A DNA stretch of 37,962 bases from Pseudomonadota bacterium (GTDB taxonomy: Bacteria; Pseudomonadota; Alphaproteobacteria; Acetobacterales; Acetobacteraceae). Positions 9,301 to 21,057 of the stretch are shown here, piece by piece. Numbering within the stretch: the first letter of the stretch is position 1; each line of letters begins with the position of its first letter. The notes under the pieces are model-generated. The model was not told the DNA's origin and searched no databases. It worked only from the letters and a program-made list of their open reading frames with translations. The stretch lies in the NCBI GenBank assembly GCA_021780035.1, contig JAJXZO010000109.1:1-37962 (forward strand). Reading direction: 5' to 3'. The translations under genes and the position numbers were made by a program.

Positions 9301-10713
9301 CTCCACCGCCGCCTTGTCCGGCAGGTCCGCGGCGCTCCAGCCGCCGCCGAGCGCCGAGACCAGCGCCACGCTCGCCACCATCCGGCTCTGCTGCACGGAA
9401 AGCGCCGACTGCCGGTCCGACTGCAACTGCAACTCGGCGGTGATGACGCTGGTGTACGGCACGGTGCCGGCGCGGTAGGCGTTCGTCGCCACGGCGAGCG
9501 CATCCTCGGCGGCGCGCACGGCCACCGCCTCGGCGGCGGCCTGCTGCCCGAGGATGCGCAGGTTGGAAAGCGCATCCTCCACCTGCTGGAAGGCGGAAAG
9601 CACGCTCTGACGGTAGTTCGCCACCGTCTGCTCGTAGCTCGCCCGTGCCGCCGCCACCGCCGCGCGGCGGGCGCCGCCGGCGAACACCGTCTCGCTGCCG
9701 CTGGCGGCAAGCTGCCACACCGCATTGCCGAGAGTGAACAACTGCCCGAGCGGGTCACCGGCGAAGCCGCCCGTGGCGGAAAGAGAAAGGCTCGGGTAGA
9801 AGGCGGCCGTCTGCACGCCGATATTCGCGTTGGCCGCCGCCATCGCCCGCTCGGCGGCCGCCACGTCGGGCCGGCGCTGCAGCAGCGCCGAAGGCAGCCC
9901 GGGCGGCACCACCGGAACAACCGGGGAAAGTGAAGCTGGCGGAACGGTCAGTGCGGCCGGCGGCTGGCCGGTCAGCACGGCGATGGCGTGTTCGTACTGC
10001 TGGCGGCCCGCCCCCACGCCGGCGCGCTGTGCCTCGGCCGCGCGCAGCAGCGCCTCGGCATTGGCCACGTCGGCGCGGGAGACGATGCCGGCGCGGTACT
10101 GGTTCTGCGCGATCGCGAGCGAGCGGCGGTAATCGGCCACGGTCGTTCGCAGCAGATCCGCCAGCGCGTCGGCGCCGCGCATCTCGAAATAGTCGGTGGC
10201 CAACGCCACTTGCGCCGAAAGCGTGGCGTTCGCCAGATCGGCCGCGCTAACCTGCGCATTCGCCACCTGCCCTTCCACCTGCCGCCGGATCTTGCCCCAG
10301 AGATCTGGTTCCCAGCTCGCGCTGCCGTTGCCCCCGTATTGCGTGCGCGTGACGCTGCGCCGGCTGAGCGTGGAACTGGCGAGGCTCCGTGTGTCGCTTG
10401 CGCCAAGGCCCAGCGTGGGGAAGAAGCCGGCGCGCGCCCCGGCCACCAGCGCCAGGGCGTTGTGATATTGCGCCGTGTAGGCGGCGACGTTCTGGTTGGA
10501 CACCGCCACCCGTTGCTCCAGGGCATCGAGTTCGGGATCGCGGTAGATGCTCCACCACACGCCCTTCGCCAGCGAGTCCTGAGGCGCGGCGGGCTGCCAC
10601 CCCTGCAACTCCTTGAACGCCGCCGCGGTGGGCGCCGCCGGACGCCGATAGTCCGGCCCCACGGTGCAGCCACCCAGAAGCAGGAGCGCTGCGAGAACGA
10701 TGCGGGCTTTCAT
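9289..10713 (-). CDS. RND efflux outer-membrane factor, NodT/OprM-type lipoprotein
   Basis: 474 aa; [25 protein letters not shown] lipobox and start; duplicated OEP domain; last gene of RND operon. Confidence 0.94.
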   Translation of the reverse strand: MKARIVLAALLLLGGCTVGPDYRRPAAPTAAAFKELQGWQPAAPQDSLAKGVWWSIYRDPELDALEQRVAVSNQNVAAYTAQYHNALALVAGARAGFFPTLGLGASDTRSLASSTLSRRSVTRTQYGGNGSASWEPDLWGKIRRQVEGQVANAQVSAADLANATLSAQVALATDYFEMRGADALADLLRTTVADYRRSLAIAQNQYRAGIVSRADVANAEALLRAAEAQRAGVGAGRQQYEHAIAVLTGQPPAALTVPPASLSPVVPVVPPGLPSALLQRRPDVAAAERAMAAANANIGVQTAAFYPSLSLSATGGFAGDPLGQLFTLGNAVWQLAASGSETVFAGGARRAAVAAARASYEQTVANYRQSVLSAFQQVEDALSNLRILGQQAAAEAVAVRAAEDALAVATNAYRAGTVPYTSVITAELQLQSDRQSALSVQQSRMVASVALVSALGGGWSAADLPDKAAVEAGR

Positions 10714-13700
10714 CTGCCGCTCTCCCGGTCGATGGCGAACCGCGGGAACAGCCGCCGCCAGCCGCGATGGGCGCCGAGCCGGAAGCGGTCGAGATAGAGG
10801 TAGAGCACCGGCGTGGTGTAGAGCGTCAGCACCTGGCTCACCGCCAGCCCGCCGATGATGGCAATGCCGAGCGGCCGGCGCAGTTCTCCGAGTTCGCCGA
10901 AGTTCACCACCAGCGGCACCGCGCCCAGCATCGCCGCTCCGGTGGTCATCAGGATCGGCCGGAAACGCAGCCGGCAGGCGGCGAAAATCGCATCCCTTGG
11001 CGAAAGCCCGCGGCTCCGCTCCGCGTCGAGCGCGAAGTCAATCATCATGATGGCGTTCTTCTTGACGATGCCGATCAGCAGGAACACGCCGATCATGGAG
11101 ATGATGGAGAACTCGGTGCCGGAAAGCAGCATCGCCAGCACCGCGCCCACGCCGGCGGAAGGCAGGGTGGAGAGGATGGTGATCGGGTGCACGTAACTTT
11201 CGTAGAGCACGCCTAGCACGATATAGACGGCGACCAGCGCCGCGAGAATCAGGTAGGGTTCGCTCGACAGCGATTCGACGAACGTCCGCGCGGTGCCCTG
11301 GAAACTGCCGCGGATGGAGGCCGGCATGCCGATGTCGCGGCTGGCCTGGGCGATGGCGGCGGTGGCGTCGCTCAGCGACTTGCCGGGAGCGAGATTGAAG
11401 GAAATCGTGCTGGCGACGAACAGCCCCTGGTGGTTCACCGCCAGCGGCGTGTTCCCCGGCTGCCATTTCGCGAGCGCGGCGAGAGGCACCATCGTCTCCT
11501 TGCTGGTGCTGACCGCCGACCCCGCCGAGGCGCTGCCTTTGCCGGTGTTGGCCAGGGCGTTGGTCGCGGCGTTGCGCGCCGAACTCAGCGCCCTGGAACT
11601 GGCGAGGGCGGCGCCGGACGTGGAAGTTCCGGTAACCGTTCCCACCACCGCGTTGGTTTTCTCCGTGCCGCTCGCCGCCCCGCCGGCGGTGCTGACGTAA
11701 ATCTCCTTCAGCGTCTCGGGGGATTGCCAGTACTGCGGCGCCACTTCCATCACCACGTGGTACTGGTTCTGCGCGCGGTAGATGGTGGAAACCTGCCGCT
11801 GGCCGAAGGCATCGTAGAGCGTGTTGTCGATCTGGCCCATGTTCACGCCGAGCCGGCTTGCCGCCGCGCGGTCGATCGTGAGATCGGTTTCCAGACCGTG
11901 CTGCTCCTGGTCGGAGTTGACGTCGCGCAGCACCGGGCTTCGCGCCATCGCCGCCTCGAGCTTCGGCGCCCACTCGTAGAGCAGCTTGGCGCTGTCCGAT
12001 TGCAGCGTGTACTGCCAGGCGGCGTTGCTCGGCCGGCCGCCGGCGCGGATGGCCTGGATCGGCACCAGGAACAGCCGCCCGCCCGGCACCGCCGAAAGCG
12101 CGCGCCTGAGCCGCGACATCACCGTGTCGATGCCCGCCCGCTCGCCCAGCGGCTTCAGCGCCACGAACACCGTGCCGCTGTTCCCCTGCCCGCCCGGCCC
12201 GCCGCCCTGGCCGGTGAAGCCCACCACCTCCTGCACGGCCGGGTCGCGCTGCACGATCGCCATCATCTCGGCGAGCTTCCCGCTCATCGCCTGGAAGGAG
12301 ATGTTCTGGTCCGCCTGCAGGCCGCCGATCAGCCGGCCCATGTCCATCTGCGGAATGAATCCCTTCGGCACCACGATGTAGAGCGCGACGTTGAGACCGA
12401 CGGTGGCCAGCAGCACCAGCATCACCAGTCGGCCGTGGTGCAGTGCCCAGGTGAGGCTTCGTTCGTAGAAGCCGAGAGTGAAGCGGAACAGCCGCCCGCG
12501 CTTCCTCCTCTCCTCCGCCTGCCGCGTCTTCAGCAGCAGCGCGCACATCATCGGCGTGGTGGTGAGCGAGACGACGAGCGACACCAGGATCGCCACCGAC
12601 AGCGTCACCGCGAACTCGCGGAACAATCGCCCGACGATGCCGCCCATCAACAAAATCGGCAGAAACACCGCGATCAGCGAGAGGCTGATGGTGGTGACGG
12701 TGAATCCCACTTCGCGTGCGCCGAGCAGCGCCGCCTGCAGCCGCCCCATCCCCGCCTCCAGGTGGCGGGAGATGTTCTCCAGCACGACGATGGCGTCGTC
12801 CACCACGAAGCCGGTGGAGATGGTCAGGGCCATCAGCGACAGCGTGTCGAGGCTGTAGCCGAGCATGTACATGACGGCGAAGGTGCCGATGATGGAGACC
12901 GGCACCACCACCGCCGGAATTGCCGTTGCCCGGAAACTGCGCAGGAACAGGAACACCACCAGTGTCACCAGCACCACCGCCGCGAACAGCGTCGCCTCGG
13001 TATCGAACAGCCCCGAGCGGATGGCGGTCGAACTGTCGTTGGCGATCACCAGGTTCACGTCGCGCGGCATGGCCGCCATCAGCTGCGGCAGCGCCGCTTT
13101 CACCGAATCGATCACCGAGATGATGTTCGCGCCGGGCTGGCGGAACACGATCAGCAGCACCGCGGGCTTGCCGTTGGCGAAACCGGCGTTGCGCAGGTTC
13201 TCCACGGAATCGTTCACCTGCGCCACGTCGGAAAGGCGCACCGCCGCGCCGTTGCGCCACGCCACCACCAGGTCGCGGTAGGCGGACGCCTGCGACGACT
13301 GGTCGTTGGTGTAGAGCTGGTAGTGCTGGCCTCCGTCCTCGATCGCGCCTTTCGGGCTGTTGGCGTTCGCGGCGGCCAGCGCGGCACGCACGTCCTCGAG
13401 CCCGATGCCGTAGTGGAACAGCGCATGCGGATCGAGTTCGACGCGCACCGCCGGCAGGGCGGCGCCGCCGATCAGCACCTGCCCGACACCGTCGATCTGC
13501 GCCAGCCGCTGCGCCAGGATGGTGGAGGCCGCGTCGTAGACCTGCCCGCGCGTCAGCGTATTGGAGGTCAGCGCCAGGATCAGGATCGGCGCATCCGCGG
13601 GGTTCATCTTGCGATACGTCGGATTGCTGCGGAGTGCCGCCGGCAGGTCGGCGTGGGCGGCGTTGATGGCCGCCTGCACGTCGCGCGCCGCGCCGTTGAT

Positions 13701-14000
13701 GTCGCGGCTCAGCCCGAACTGCAGCACGATGCGCGTCTGCCCGACCGTGCTGGTCGAGGTCATCTCGGTGACGTCGGCGATCTGCCCGAGATGCTTTTCC
13801 AGCGGGCCGGCCACCGTCGCCGCCACCGTCTGCGGGCTGGCGCCGGGAAGCTGCGCCGTCACCGCGATGGTGGGGAAGTCCACCTGCGGCAAGGGCGCGA
13901 CGGGCAGCTTGAAGAAGGCGAACAGCCCGGCGAGGGCGATGCCGATGGTCAGCAGCGTGGTGGCGACGGGCCTCGCAATGAAGGGGGCGGAGAAGTTCAT
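10710..14000 (-). CDS. mdtC: RND multidrug efflux permease, MdtC-like
   Basis: 1096 aa from [70 protein letters not shown] motifs. ORF track 10710..15647 is over-extended. Confidence 0.95.
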   Translation of the reverse strand: MNFSAPFIARPVATTLLTIGIALAGLFAFFKLPVAPLPQVDFPTIAVTAQLPGASPQTVAATVAGPLEKHLGQIADVTEMTSTSTVGQTRIVLQFGLSRDINGAARDVQAAINAAHADLPAALRSNPTYRKMNPADAPILILALTSNTLTRGQVYDAASTILAQRLAQIDGVGQVLIGGAALPAVRVELDPHALFHYGIGLEDVRAALAAANANSPKGAIEDGGQHYQLYTNDQSSQASAYRDLVVAWRNGAAVRLSDVAQVNDSVENLRNAGFANGKPAVLLIVFRQPGANIISVIDSVKAALPQLMAAMPRDVNLVIANDSSTAIRSGLFDTEATLFAAVVLVTLVVFLFLRSFRATAIPAVVVPVSIIGTFAVMYMLGYSLDTLSLMALTISTGFVVDDAIVVLENISRHLEAGMGRLQAALLGAREVGFTVTTISLSLIAVFLPILLMGGIVGRLFREFAVTLSVAILVSLVVSLTTTPMMCALLLKTRQAEERRKRGRLFRFTLGFYERSLTWALHHGRLVMLVLLATVGLNVALYIVVPKGFIPQMDMGRLIGGLQADQNISFQAMSGKLAEMMAIVQRDPAVQEVVGFTGQGGGPGGQGNSGTVFVALKPLGERAGIDTVMSRLRRALSAVPGGRLFLVPIQAIRAGGRPSNAAWQYTLQSDSAKLLYEWAPKLEAAMARSPVLRDVNSDQEQHGLETDLTIDRAAASRLGVNMGQIDNTLYDAFGQRQVSTIYRAQNQYHVVMEVAPQYWQSPETLKEIYVSTAGGAASGTEKTNAVVGTVTGTSTSGAALASSRALSSARNAATNALANTGKGSASAGSAVSTSKETMVPLAALAKWQPGNTPLAVNHQGLFVASTISFNLAPGKSLSDATAAIAQASRDIGMPASIRGSFQGTARTFVESLSSEPYLILAALVAVYIVLGVLYESYVHPITILSTLPSAGVGAVLAMLLSGTEFSIISMIGVFLLIGIVKKNAIMMIDFALDAERSRGLSPRDAIFAACRLRFRPILMTTGAAMLGAVPLVVNFGELGELRRPLGIAIIGGLAVSQVLTLYTTPVLYLYLDRFRLGAHRGWRRLFPRFAIDRESGR

Positions 14001-17000
14001 GGCTCCGCCTTGCCGGAGGCGAGCCCGCGTCCCGCCAGCTTCCAGGCGAGGCGGTCGAACATCAGGTAGATCACCGGCGTGGTGAACAGGGTCAGCGCCT
14101 GGCTCACCAGAAGCCCGCCGACGATCGCCATGCCGAGCGGCCGGCGCAACTCGGAGCCTGTGCCGGTGCCCAGCATCAGCGGCAGGGCGCTGAGCAGCGC
14201 CGCCATGGTGGTCATCAGAATCGGCCTGAAGCGCAGCAGGCACGCCTCGCGGATGGCCTCGACCGGCGAGCGGCCTTCGCGGCGTTCGGCATCGAGCGCG
14301 AAGTCGATCATCATGATGGCGTTCTTCTTGACGATGCCGATGAGAAGAATGATGCCGATGATGGAGATGACGTCGATCTCGTAGCCGCCGAGCAGCAGCG
14401 CCACCAGCGCGCCCACGCCGGCCGAAGGCAGCGTGGAGAGAATCGTCACCGGGTGGACGAAGCTCTCGTAGAGCACCCCGAGCACGATATAGACGGTGAC
14501 GATCGCCGCCAGCACCAGGAACAGCTCGTTGGTGAGGGACGTCTGCAGCGCCGCCGCCGCCCCCTGGTAGGCGGTGACGAAACTCTGCGGCAGGCCGATC
14601 GCCTTCTCCGCCTGCCCCACCGCCGCCACCGCCGCGCCGAGCGAAGACCCGGATGCGACGTCGAACGAGATGGTGGCCGCCGGCATCTGCCCAAGGTGGC
14701 TGATCTGCAAAGGCACTGCCTTCTGTTCCGCATGCACGATGGCCGAAAGCGGCACCTGCCCGGAGGCGGACAGCGAGGAAGGCAGCCACACGCTGCCCAG
14801 CGAGGCGAGCGAAGCCTGCACCGCCGGCGCCGCCTGCAGGACCACCCGGTACTGGTTCGACTGCGAATAGATGGTGGATATGATCCGGCTTCCGAACAGG
14901 TCGTAGAGCGCGTTGTCCACGGTGGCGGCGGTGATGCCGAAGCGCGCCGCCGCCGAGCGGTCGATCACCAGGTCCAGGCCGAGGCCGGAATCGAGCAGGT
15001 CGCTCTCCACCGTGGAGAACGGCGCCATTTCGCGCATCTGCGCGAGCAGCTTCGGAACCCAGGTGTTCAGCAGCGCGATGTTCGGGTTCTCCAGCACGAA
15101 CTGGTACTGCGTGCGGCTCACCGCGGTATCGACGGTGAGGTCCTGCACCGGCTGCAGGTAGAGCGAAATCCCGGGCACGTCCGCCACTTCCCGCTCGATG
15201 CGCTGGGCGATCGCGGCTGCGTCGTGCCGCCTCTGCGCCTTCGGCTTCAGGGTAACGAGGAAGCGGCCGGTGTTCAGCGTCATGTTGGTGCCGTCGACGC
15301 CGATGAAGGAACTCAGGTTCTCCACCGCCCGGTCCTTCAGGATCGCCTTCGCCAGCGCTTCCTGGTGCTCGGCCATCGCAGCATACGAGATGGTCTGCCG
15401 CGCCACGGAAACCCCCTGCAGCGCGCCGGTGTCCTGCACCGGGAAGAAGCCTTTCGGCACCGCGACGTAAAGCCCCACGGTAAGAACCAGGGTGAGCAGC
15501 GCCACCAGCAGCGTGATCCCCTGGTGGCGCAGCACCACGTCGAGCGCGCGCTCGTAGCCGCCGATCAGCCAGCGGAAGGCATGATCGAGGGCGAGATCGA
15601 CGCGGCCGCGCTCGGCGTCCTCGCGGTGGCGGACGAGCCGCGCGCACATCATCGGCACCACGGTGAGCGAAACGAGAGCGGATATGCCGATGGCCAGCGC
15701 CAGCGTGATGGCGAACTCGTGGAACAGTCGGCCGATGACGTCGCCCATGAACAACAGCGGGATCAGCACCGCGATCAGGGAGACGGTGAGCGAGATGATG
15801 GTGAAGCCGATCTGCTCGCTGCCTTTGAGCGCCGCCGCCAGCGGCGACTCCCCCGCCTCCACGTAGCGGGAGATGTTCTCGATCATGACGATGGCGTCGT
15901 CCACCACGAAGCCCGAGGCGATGGTCAGCGCCATCAGCGACAAGTTATCGAGCGAGAAGCCGAACAGATACATGATCGCCAGCGTGCCGACGAGCGACAG
16001 CGGTACGGAGAGGCTCGGAATCACGGTAGCCGGCAGATTGCGCAGGAACAGGAACATCACCATCACCACCAGGGCGACGGCGAGCACCAGTTCGAACTCG
16101 ACGTCGGACACGGAGGCGCGGATGGTGACGGTGCGGTCGGAGAGCACGCCCACCGAAATCGCGGCCGGCAGCGTCGCCTGCAACTCGGGCAACAGCGATT
16201 TGATGCGGTCCACCACGGCGATGACGTTGGCGCCGGGCTGGCGCTGGATGTTCAGGATCACCGCGGGCGTGGTGTTCGCCCACGCGCCGAGCCGGCTGTT
16301 CTCCGGCCCGCTCACCACCTTCGCCACGTCGGACAGGCGCACCGGCGCGCCGTTCCTCCAGGCGATGATGAGGTCCCTGTACTGCTCCGGGCTGGAGATC
16401 TGGTCGTTGGCGTTGACCGTGGAGGCGAGCCTCGGCCCGTCGAAACTTCCCTTCGGCATGTTGACGTTGGCGTTGCCGAGCGTGGTGCGCAGATCGTCGA
16501 TGGAAAGCCCGTGCGCGGCGAGCGCGCGGGGGTCCACCTCGATGCGCACCGCCGGCCGCTGCCCGCCGCTGATGCTGACCAGCCCCACGCCCGGCTGCTG
16601 CGAAATCTTCTGCGCCAGCCTCGTATCGCCGAGATCCTCGAGCGTGGTCAGCGGCAGCGTCTTCGAAGTGAGCGCGAGCGTGAGGATCGGCGCGTCGGCG
16701 GGGTTCACCTTGGCGTAGATGGGCGGCGCCGGCAGGTCGGAGGGCAGCAGATTGCTCGCCGCGTTGATCGCCGCCTGCACCTCCTGCTCGGCCACGTCGA
16801 GACTGACGCCCAGGCTGAACTGCAGCGTGATCACCGAGGCGCCGGCCGAACTGTTGGAAAACATCTGGTCCAGCCCCGGCATCTGCCCGAACTGCACCTC
16901 GAGTGGCGAAGTGATGGCCGAGGTCATCACCTCGGGGCTGGCGCCCGGATAGAAAGTCTGCACCTCGATGGTGGGGTAGGCGACGTCGGGCAGCGCCGAG

Positions 17001-17101
17001 ATCGGCAGGAAGCGGTAGGCGACGGCGCCGAGCAGCAGCACCGCGGCCATCAGCAGAGTGGTCGCCACCGGCCGCAGGATGAACGGGCGGGAGGGGTTCA
17101 C
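13997..17101 (-). CDS. mdtB: RND multidrug efflux permease, MdtB-like
   Basis: 1034 aa; [73 protein letters not shown]. Confidence 0.95.
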   Translation of the reverse strand: MNPSRPFILRPVATTLLMAAVLLLGAVAYRFLPISALPDVAYPTIEVQTFYPGASPEVMTSAITSPLEVQFGQMPGLDQMFSNSSAGASVITLQFSLGVSLDVAEQEVQAAINAASNLLPSDLPAPPIYAKVNPADAPILTLALTSKTLPLTTLEDLGDTRLAQKISQQPGVGLVSISGGQRPAVRIEVDPRALAAHGLSIDDLRTTLGNANVNMPKGSFDGPRLASTVNANDQISSPEQYRDLIIAWRNGAPVRLSDVAKVVSGPENSRLGAWANTTPAVILNIQRQPGANVIAVVDRIKSLLPELQATLPAAISVGVLSDRTVTIRASVSDVEFELVLAVALVVMVMFLFLRNLPATVIPSLSVPLSLVGTLAIMYLFGFSLDNLSLMALTIASGFVVDDAIVMIENISRYVEAGESPLAAALKGSEQIGFTIISLTVSLIAVLIPLLFMGDVIGRLFHEFAITLALAIGISALVSLTVVPMMCARLVRHREDAERGRVDLALDHAFRWLIGGYERALDVVLRHQGITLLVALLTLVLTVGLYVAVPKGFFPVQDTGALQGVSVARQTISYAAMAEHQEALAKAILKDRAVENLSSFIGVDGTNMTLNTGRFLVTLKPKAQRRHDAAAIAQRIEREVADVPGISLYLQPVQDLTVDTAVSRTQYQFVLENPNIALLNTWVPKLLAQMREMAPFSTVESDLLDSGLGLDLVIDRSAAARFGITAATVDNALYDLFGSRIISTIYSQSNQYRVVLQAAPAVQASLASLGSVWLPSSLSASGQVPLSAIVHAEQKAVPLQISHLGQMPAATISFDVASGSSLGAAVAAVGQAEKAIGLPQSFVTAYQGAAAALQTSLTNELFLVLAAIVTVYIVLGVLYESFVHPVTILSTLPSAGVGALVALLLGGYEIDVISIIGIILLIGIVKKNAIMMIDFALDAERREGRSPVEAIREACLLRFRPILMTTMAALLSALPLMLGTGTGSELRRPLGMAIVGGLLVSQALTLFTTPVIYLMFDRLAWKLAGRGLASGKAEP

Positions 17102-18342
17102 GGCTGCGGCCGGCGCCCTTGCGGGTTCTGGCCTTGCGCGGCATTCGCCGCGGCGGCCGGCGCCCTACCCGCGGCGGGCGGTGGCACCGTCACCAGCGAT
17201 CCCTCGCGCAGGCGGTCGGTGCCGTCGGTCACCACCTCCTCGCCGGGAGCAAGGCCGGAGAGCACCGCCTGCCAGTCGCCGTCCACCGGGCCAAGCTTCA
17301 CCACGCGCACGGCAACCTTGTGGTCGGCGCCGATCACGTAAACGAACGTTCCGGGAGCGCCGCGCTGCACCGCCGCCAGCGCCACGCGCACCACGTCGGC
17401 GAGCGTATCCAGCAGCAGATGCACGTTGACGAACTGGTTCGGGTAGAGCCGCACTCCATTGTTCGGAAACACCGCGCGCAGCTTCAGCGTTCCCGTGGTG
17501 GTGTCGATCTGGTTGTCGAGGCTCGCCACCTGCCCCTGCGCCAGTTCCGTGGTGTCGGCCTGGTCGAACGCCTGCACCGACAGTTTCGCCCCGGCATGCA
17601 GCCTGGCCAGGAGCTGGGGCACCACCGCCTGCGGCACGGCGAACAGCGCGGAGATCGGCTGCATCTGGGTTATCACGGCGATGCCGCTCGTGTCGGAGAT
17701 CTGCACGTAGTTGCCGGGATCGACGAGGCGCAGCCCCACTGTGCCGTCGATCGGCGAGACGATGCGGCAATAGGAAAGGTTCAGCTTCGCGCTGTCCACC
17801 TGTGCCTGGTCGGCCTGCACCGACCCGGTGTCCTGTCCCACCAGGAAGCGTTGGTCCTGCACCTGCTGCTGCGAGATCGAATCCTGCCGCGCCAGGGTCT
17901 CGTAGCGCACGAGATCGGCCTTCGCCTGGCCGAGCAGGCTGGTATCGCGCTGAAGCTGCCCTTGCGCCTGCTCCAGCGCAACCTGATAGGGCCTCGGGTC
18001 GATCTGGGCGAGGAAGTCGCCCTTCTTCACCTTCTCGCCCTCGGTGAATCCGACCGTCATCAGCCTGCCGTTGATTTGCGTGCGCACGGTGACGGTGGCG
18101 AGCGGCGTCACCGTGCCAAGCTCGTCGAGCACCACGCGCACCGGGCCGCGTTCGGCCTTCGCGGCCCCCACCGGCTGCGGCGGCATCCCTCCCGCGGCGA
18201 AGGGCGCGCGCTGCGGCGTCACCACCGGGCGCGGCCACCAGTGCCAGGCGGCCGCGGCGGCCGCCACCACCAGCACCAACAGCACGAGGTTGCGAACGCC
18301 GTGACGCGGCGGCTCGCCGCCCGGCATCGGTGCGTCAGCCAC
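17098..18342 (-). CDS. mdtA: RND efflux periplasmic adaptor (membrane fusion protein), MdtA-like
   Basis: HlyD-like lipoyl/hairpin domain ([36 protein letters not shown]); TM anchor [20 protein letters not shown]. Start uncertain (GTG 18342, ATG 18327 or ATG 18408). Confidence 0.9.
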   Translation of the reverse strand: MADAPMPGGEPPRHGVRNLVLLVLVVAAAAAAWHWWPRPVVTPQRAPFAAGGMPPQPVGAAKAERGPVRVVLDELGTVTPLATVTVRTQINGRLMTVGFTEGEKVKKGDFLAQIDPRPYQVALEQAQGQLQRDTSLLGQAKADLVRYETLARQDSISQQQVQDQRFLVGQDTGSVQADQAQVDSAKLNLSYCRIVSPIDGTVGLRLVDPGNYVQISDTSGIAVITQMQPISALFAVPQAVVPQLLARLHAGAKLSVQAFDQADTTELAQGQVASLDNQIDTTTGTLKLRAVFPNNGVRLYPNQFVNVHLLLDTLADVVRVALAAVQRGAPGTFVYVIGADHKVAVRVVKLGPVDGDWQAVLSGLAPGEEVVTDGTDRLREGSLVTVPPPAAGRAPAAAANAAQGQNPQGRRPQP

Positions 18343-18592
18343 GTTGGCGCCCCCCCTGCCGCGAGCAATGTGGCACCAGAGGGAAGACGCGCGGCAACGC
18401 ATGGGCATTCATCGGCGGAACCTCACCCGGGACAGCCCCGCCGTTGCAAACGCTATGCCGCATTCCTGCCGCGCGCTTCCGCCCGCGGCGGGAACCGGCG
18501 GGTAGGCGTCACTGTCCTGGATGGGGACGGTTGCGTCAAGAAATCGGACGTCGCCTTGCACCATGCCGCCGGCGACGCGCAGAATGCCGAGC

Positions 18593-18823
18593 ATGAGCGA
18601 GACCCTCCTCGACCTCAAGGACCTCACCTGCCCCCTGCCGGTGCTGCGTGCCAACAAGGCGCTGCGGTCGCTGCCGGAGGGCGCGCGGCTGCGCGTGCTC
18701 GCCACCGATCCTGCCGCCGTCGGCGATTTCCAGGCCTTCTGCCGGCAGACCGGCCACGATCTGATCGCCTGGAGCGAGGAGGCCGGCGTGTTCAGCCTGG
18801 TCATCCGCAAGCGCGGCGCATGA
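18593..18823 (+). CDS. tusA: TusA/SirA family sulfurtransferase-like protein
   Basis: MSETLLDLKDLTCPLPVLRANKALRSLPEGARLRVLATDPAAVGDFQAFC; CPxP motif. ATG 18593 preferred to 18521. Confidence 0.88.
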   Translation: MSETLLDLKDLTCPLPVLRANKALRSLPEGARLRVLATDPAAVGDFQAFCRQTGHDLIAWSEEAGVFSLVIRKRGA

Positions 18824-19770
18824 CCGCCGGCCAGCCGGGAACGGTCGCCCTCGTCACCCATCCCGCCTGCCTCGGCCATCGCCCGCACGCGGGCCACGCC
18901 GAACGCCCGGAACGCCTCGCCCGCGTGCTCGCCGCGCTCGAAGCGGACCGTTTCCGTGCCCTCGCCCGCCTCGAGGCTCCCGCCGCGACGGAAGCGGAGC
19001 TTTGCCGCGTGCACGAGGAGGCCTACGTGCGCGGCGTTCTCACGCGCGAGGTGCCGGAGGGCGAGGTGGTGGCGCTCGATGTCGACACCGACCAGTCTTC
19101 GGGCAGCGCCGAGGCGGCGCTGCGTGCCGCTGGCGGCGCCATTCTCGGCGTCGATCTGGTGCTGGGCGGCGGGGCGAAGCGGGTTTTCGTCGCCACCCGC
19201 CCGCCGGGGCACCACGCCGTGCGGGCGGGGGCGATGGGCTTCTGCATCTTCTCCAACGCCGCCGTCGCCGCGCTCCATGCCCGTGCCCGCTGGGGAGTGC
19301 GGCGCGTGGCGGTGGTGGATTTTGACGTCCACCACGGCAACGGCACGGCGGAGGCATTCGCCCCGGACGCTGACCTGTTCTACGCCTCCAGCCATCAGAT
19401 GCCCCTCTACCCCGGCACCGGCAAAGCCTCCGAGCGCGGCGTGGCCGGCAACGTCGTCAACGCGCCCCTCGCCCCGGGCGGCGGCGGGGGGGAATTCCGC
19501 GCCGCCTGGAGCGAAACCCTCCTGCCCGCGCTCGTCGCCTTTGCCCCGGAACTCCTGATCGTCTCCGCCGGCTTCGATGCCCACCGCGCCGACCCGCTGG
19601 CGCAACTCGAACTCGAGACGGACGACTTCACCTGGATCAGCGAACGCCTGCTGGAGGCGGCCGGGCAGTGCTGCGGCGGGCGGCTCGTATCGCTGCTGGA
19701 AGGCGGCTACGACCTTGATGCGCTGGCGGCCGCCGCCGCCGCCCACGTCGCCGCGCTCCTCGACGCCTGA
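18820..19770 (+). CDS. Histone deacetylase superfamily protein (acetylpolyamine/acetoin-utilization-type deacetylase)
   Basis: ATRPPGHHAVRAGAMGFCIFSNAAVAA; VVDFDVHHGNGTAEAF; SAGFDAHRADPL; LEGGYDLDAL. ATGA overlap with tusA. Confidence 0.93.
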   Translation: MTAGQPGTVALVTHPACLGHRPHAGHAERPERLARVLAALEADRFRALARLEAPAATEAELCRVHEEAYVRGVLTREVPEGEVVALDVDTDQSSGSAEAALRAAGGAILGVDLVLGGGAKRVFVATRPPGHHAVRAGAMGFCIFSNAAVAALHARARWGVRRVAVVDFDVHHGNGTAEAFAPDADLFYASSHQMPLYPGTGKASERGVAGNVVNAPLAPGGGGGEFRAAWSETLLPALVAFAPELLIVSAGFDAHRADPLAQLELETDDFTWISERLLEAAGQCCGGRLVSLLEGGYDLDALAAAAAAHVAALLDA

Positions 19771-19850
19771 GCCCGGGGGTTGGCGCCGCCCCTCCGGCGG
19801 GCTACCAGAAGACCGGAACGATCCTTCAGGCGGCGGCGAGGACCCACACC

Positions 19851-20120
19851 ATGCCCACGAGTACCGAGACAGCGAAGCCGGCATCCTCCGCGCAGCCCGA
19901 CGTAAGCGCGCTTTCCTTCGAGGAGGCGCTGGCGGAACTGGAAAAGATCGTCCGCGGCCTGGAAGCGGGGCAGCAGAAGCTGGAGGACGCGCTGGCCGCC
20001 TACGAGCGCGGCACGCTGCTTCGCGCCCATTGCGAGGCCAAGCTCGCCGACGCCGAGGCGCGGGTGCAGGCGATCGTCGCCGCCACCGACGGCTCCCTCT
20101 CGCTGCGTCCCTCCAAGTGA
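19851..20120 (+). CDS. xseB: Exodeoxyribonuclease VII small subunit
   Basis: SFEEALAELEKIVRGLEAGQQKLEDALAAYERGTLLRAHCEAKLADAEARV. Confidence 0.95.
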   Translation: MPTSTETAKPASSAQPDVSALSFEEALAELEKIVRGLEAGQQKLEDALAAYERGTLLRAHCEAKLADAEARVQAIVAATDGSLSLRPSK

Positions 20121-20140
20121 ACTTACAGGAACCCGCCCCG

Positions 20141-21040
20141 ATGCCGGATGCCGCCCCTTCGCTTCGCGCCGCCCTCGCCCAGGTCGCTTCCGAAGTCGAG
20201 GCCGCGCTCGACGATCTGCTGCCGCCGCTGGAAGGCGCCGAGGCACGGCTGATGGAGGCCATGCGCTATTCCACGCTGGGCGGCGGCAAGCGGCTGCGCG
20301 CCTTCCTCGCCGTGGAAAGCGCGGCGCTGTTCGGCGTGGACCGCCGCTGCGCGGCCCGCGTCGGCGCCGCCATCGAGATGCTGCACGCCTATTCGCTGAT
20401 CCACGACGATCTGCCGGCGATGGACAACGACGACCTCCGCCGCGGCAAGCCCTCGTGCCACCGCGCCTTCGACGAGGCCACCGCCATCCTCGCCGGCGAC
20501 GCGCTGCAGACCCGCGCCTTCGAGGTGCTGGCCGAGCCGGACACCCACTCCAACCCCGACGCGCGCTGCGAACTGGTGCTGGCGCTGGCGCAGGCCGCCG
20601 GCATGCGCGGCATGGTCGGCGGGCAGATGATCGACATGGTCGCGGAAGGCCAGACCCTCGCCGCCAACGAGATCACCCGCCTGCAGGCGCTGAAGACCGG
20701 GCGACTGATCCAGTTCAGCGCCGAGGCGGGCGCCATCCTCGGTCGCGCGGGCCCGGTGCAGCGCCACCTGCTCGCCGCCTACGGCCGCGACCTCGGCGCC
20801 GCCTTCCAGATCGCCGACGACGTGCTGGATGCCGTCGGCACCGCCGACGAAATCGGCAAGACCGCCGGCAAGGACGCCGCCTCGGGCAAGGCCACCCTGC
20901 TCGCCGCCCTCGGGCTCGAACGCGCCCGCGAACAGGCGCGCGCGCTTGCCGCCCAGGCCGCGTCCTGTCTCGACAGTTTCGGCCCCAAGGCCGATCTGCT
21001 GCGCGCGCTGGCCGCCTACGTGGTCGATCGCCGGCACTGA
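20141..21040 (+). CDS. ispA: Polyprenyl synthetase (farnesyl/geranylgeranyl diphosphate synthase)
   Basis: GGGKRLRAFL; first DDxxD motif LIHDDLPAMDNDDLRRGKPS; second motif QIADDVLD. GTG 20117 is an alternative start. Confidence 0.94.
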   Translation: MPDAAPSLRAALAQVASEVEAALDDLLPPLEGAEARLMEAMRYSTLGGGKRLRAFLAVESAALFGVDRRCAARVGAAIEMLHAYSLIHDDLPAMDNDDLRRGKPSCHRAFDEATAILAGDALQTRAFEVLAEPDTHSNPDARCELVLALAQAAGMRGMVGGQMIDMVAEGQTLAANEITRLQALKTGRLIQFSAEAGAILGRAGPVQRHLLAAYGRDLGAAFQIADDVLDAVGTADEIGKTAGKDAASGKATLLAALGLERAREQARALAAQAASCLDSFGPKADLLRALAAYVVDRRH

Positions 21041-21057
21041 GCACGAAGGATTTTGCG

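Noticed and set aside
7497-9920. 807-aa minus-strand ORF
   Set aside because: Antisense to amidotransferase, RsuA-type and rsmD genes, and out of frame with the OMF; no domain recognisable.
10710-15647. 1645-aa ORF as a giant RND protein
   Set aside because: MdtC homology begins at ATG 14000; the upstream extension is the wrong frame of mdtB.
11430-17341. Very long antisense ORFs (879 aa at 11430..14069 and 962 aa at 14453..17341) opposite mdtC/mdtB/mdtA
   Set aside because: Products are His/Arg/Gln-rich low-complexity translations typical of antisense frames in high-GC genes; the opposite strand carries clear RND homology.
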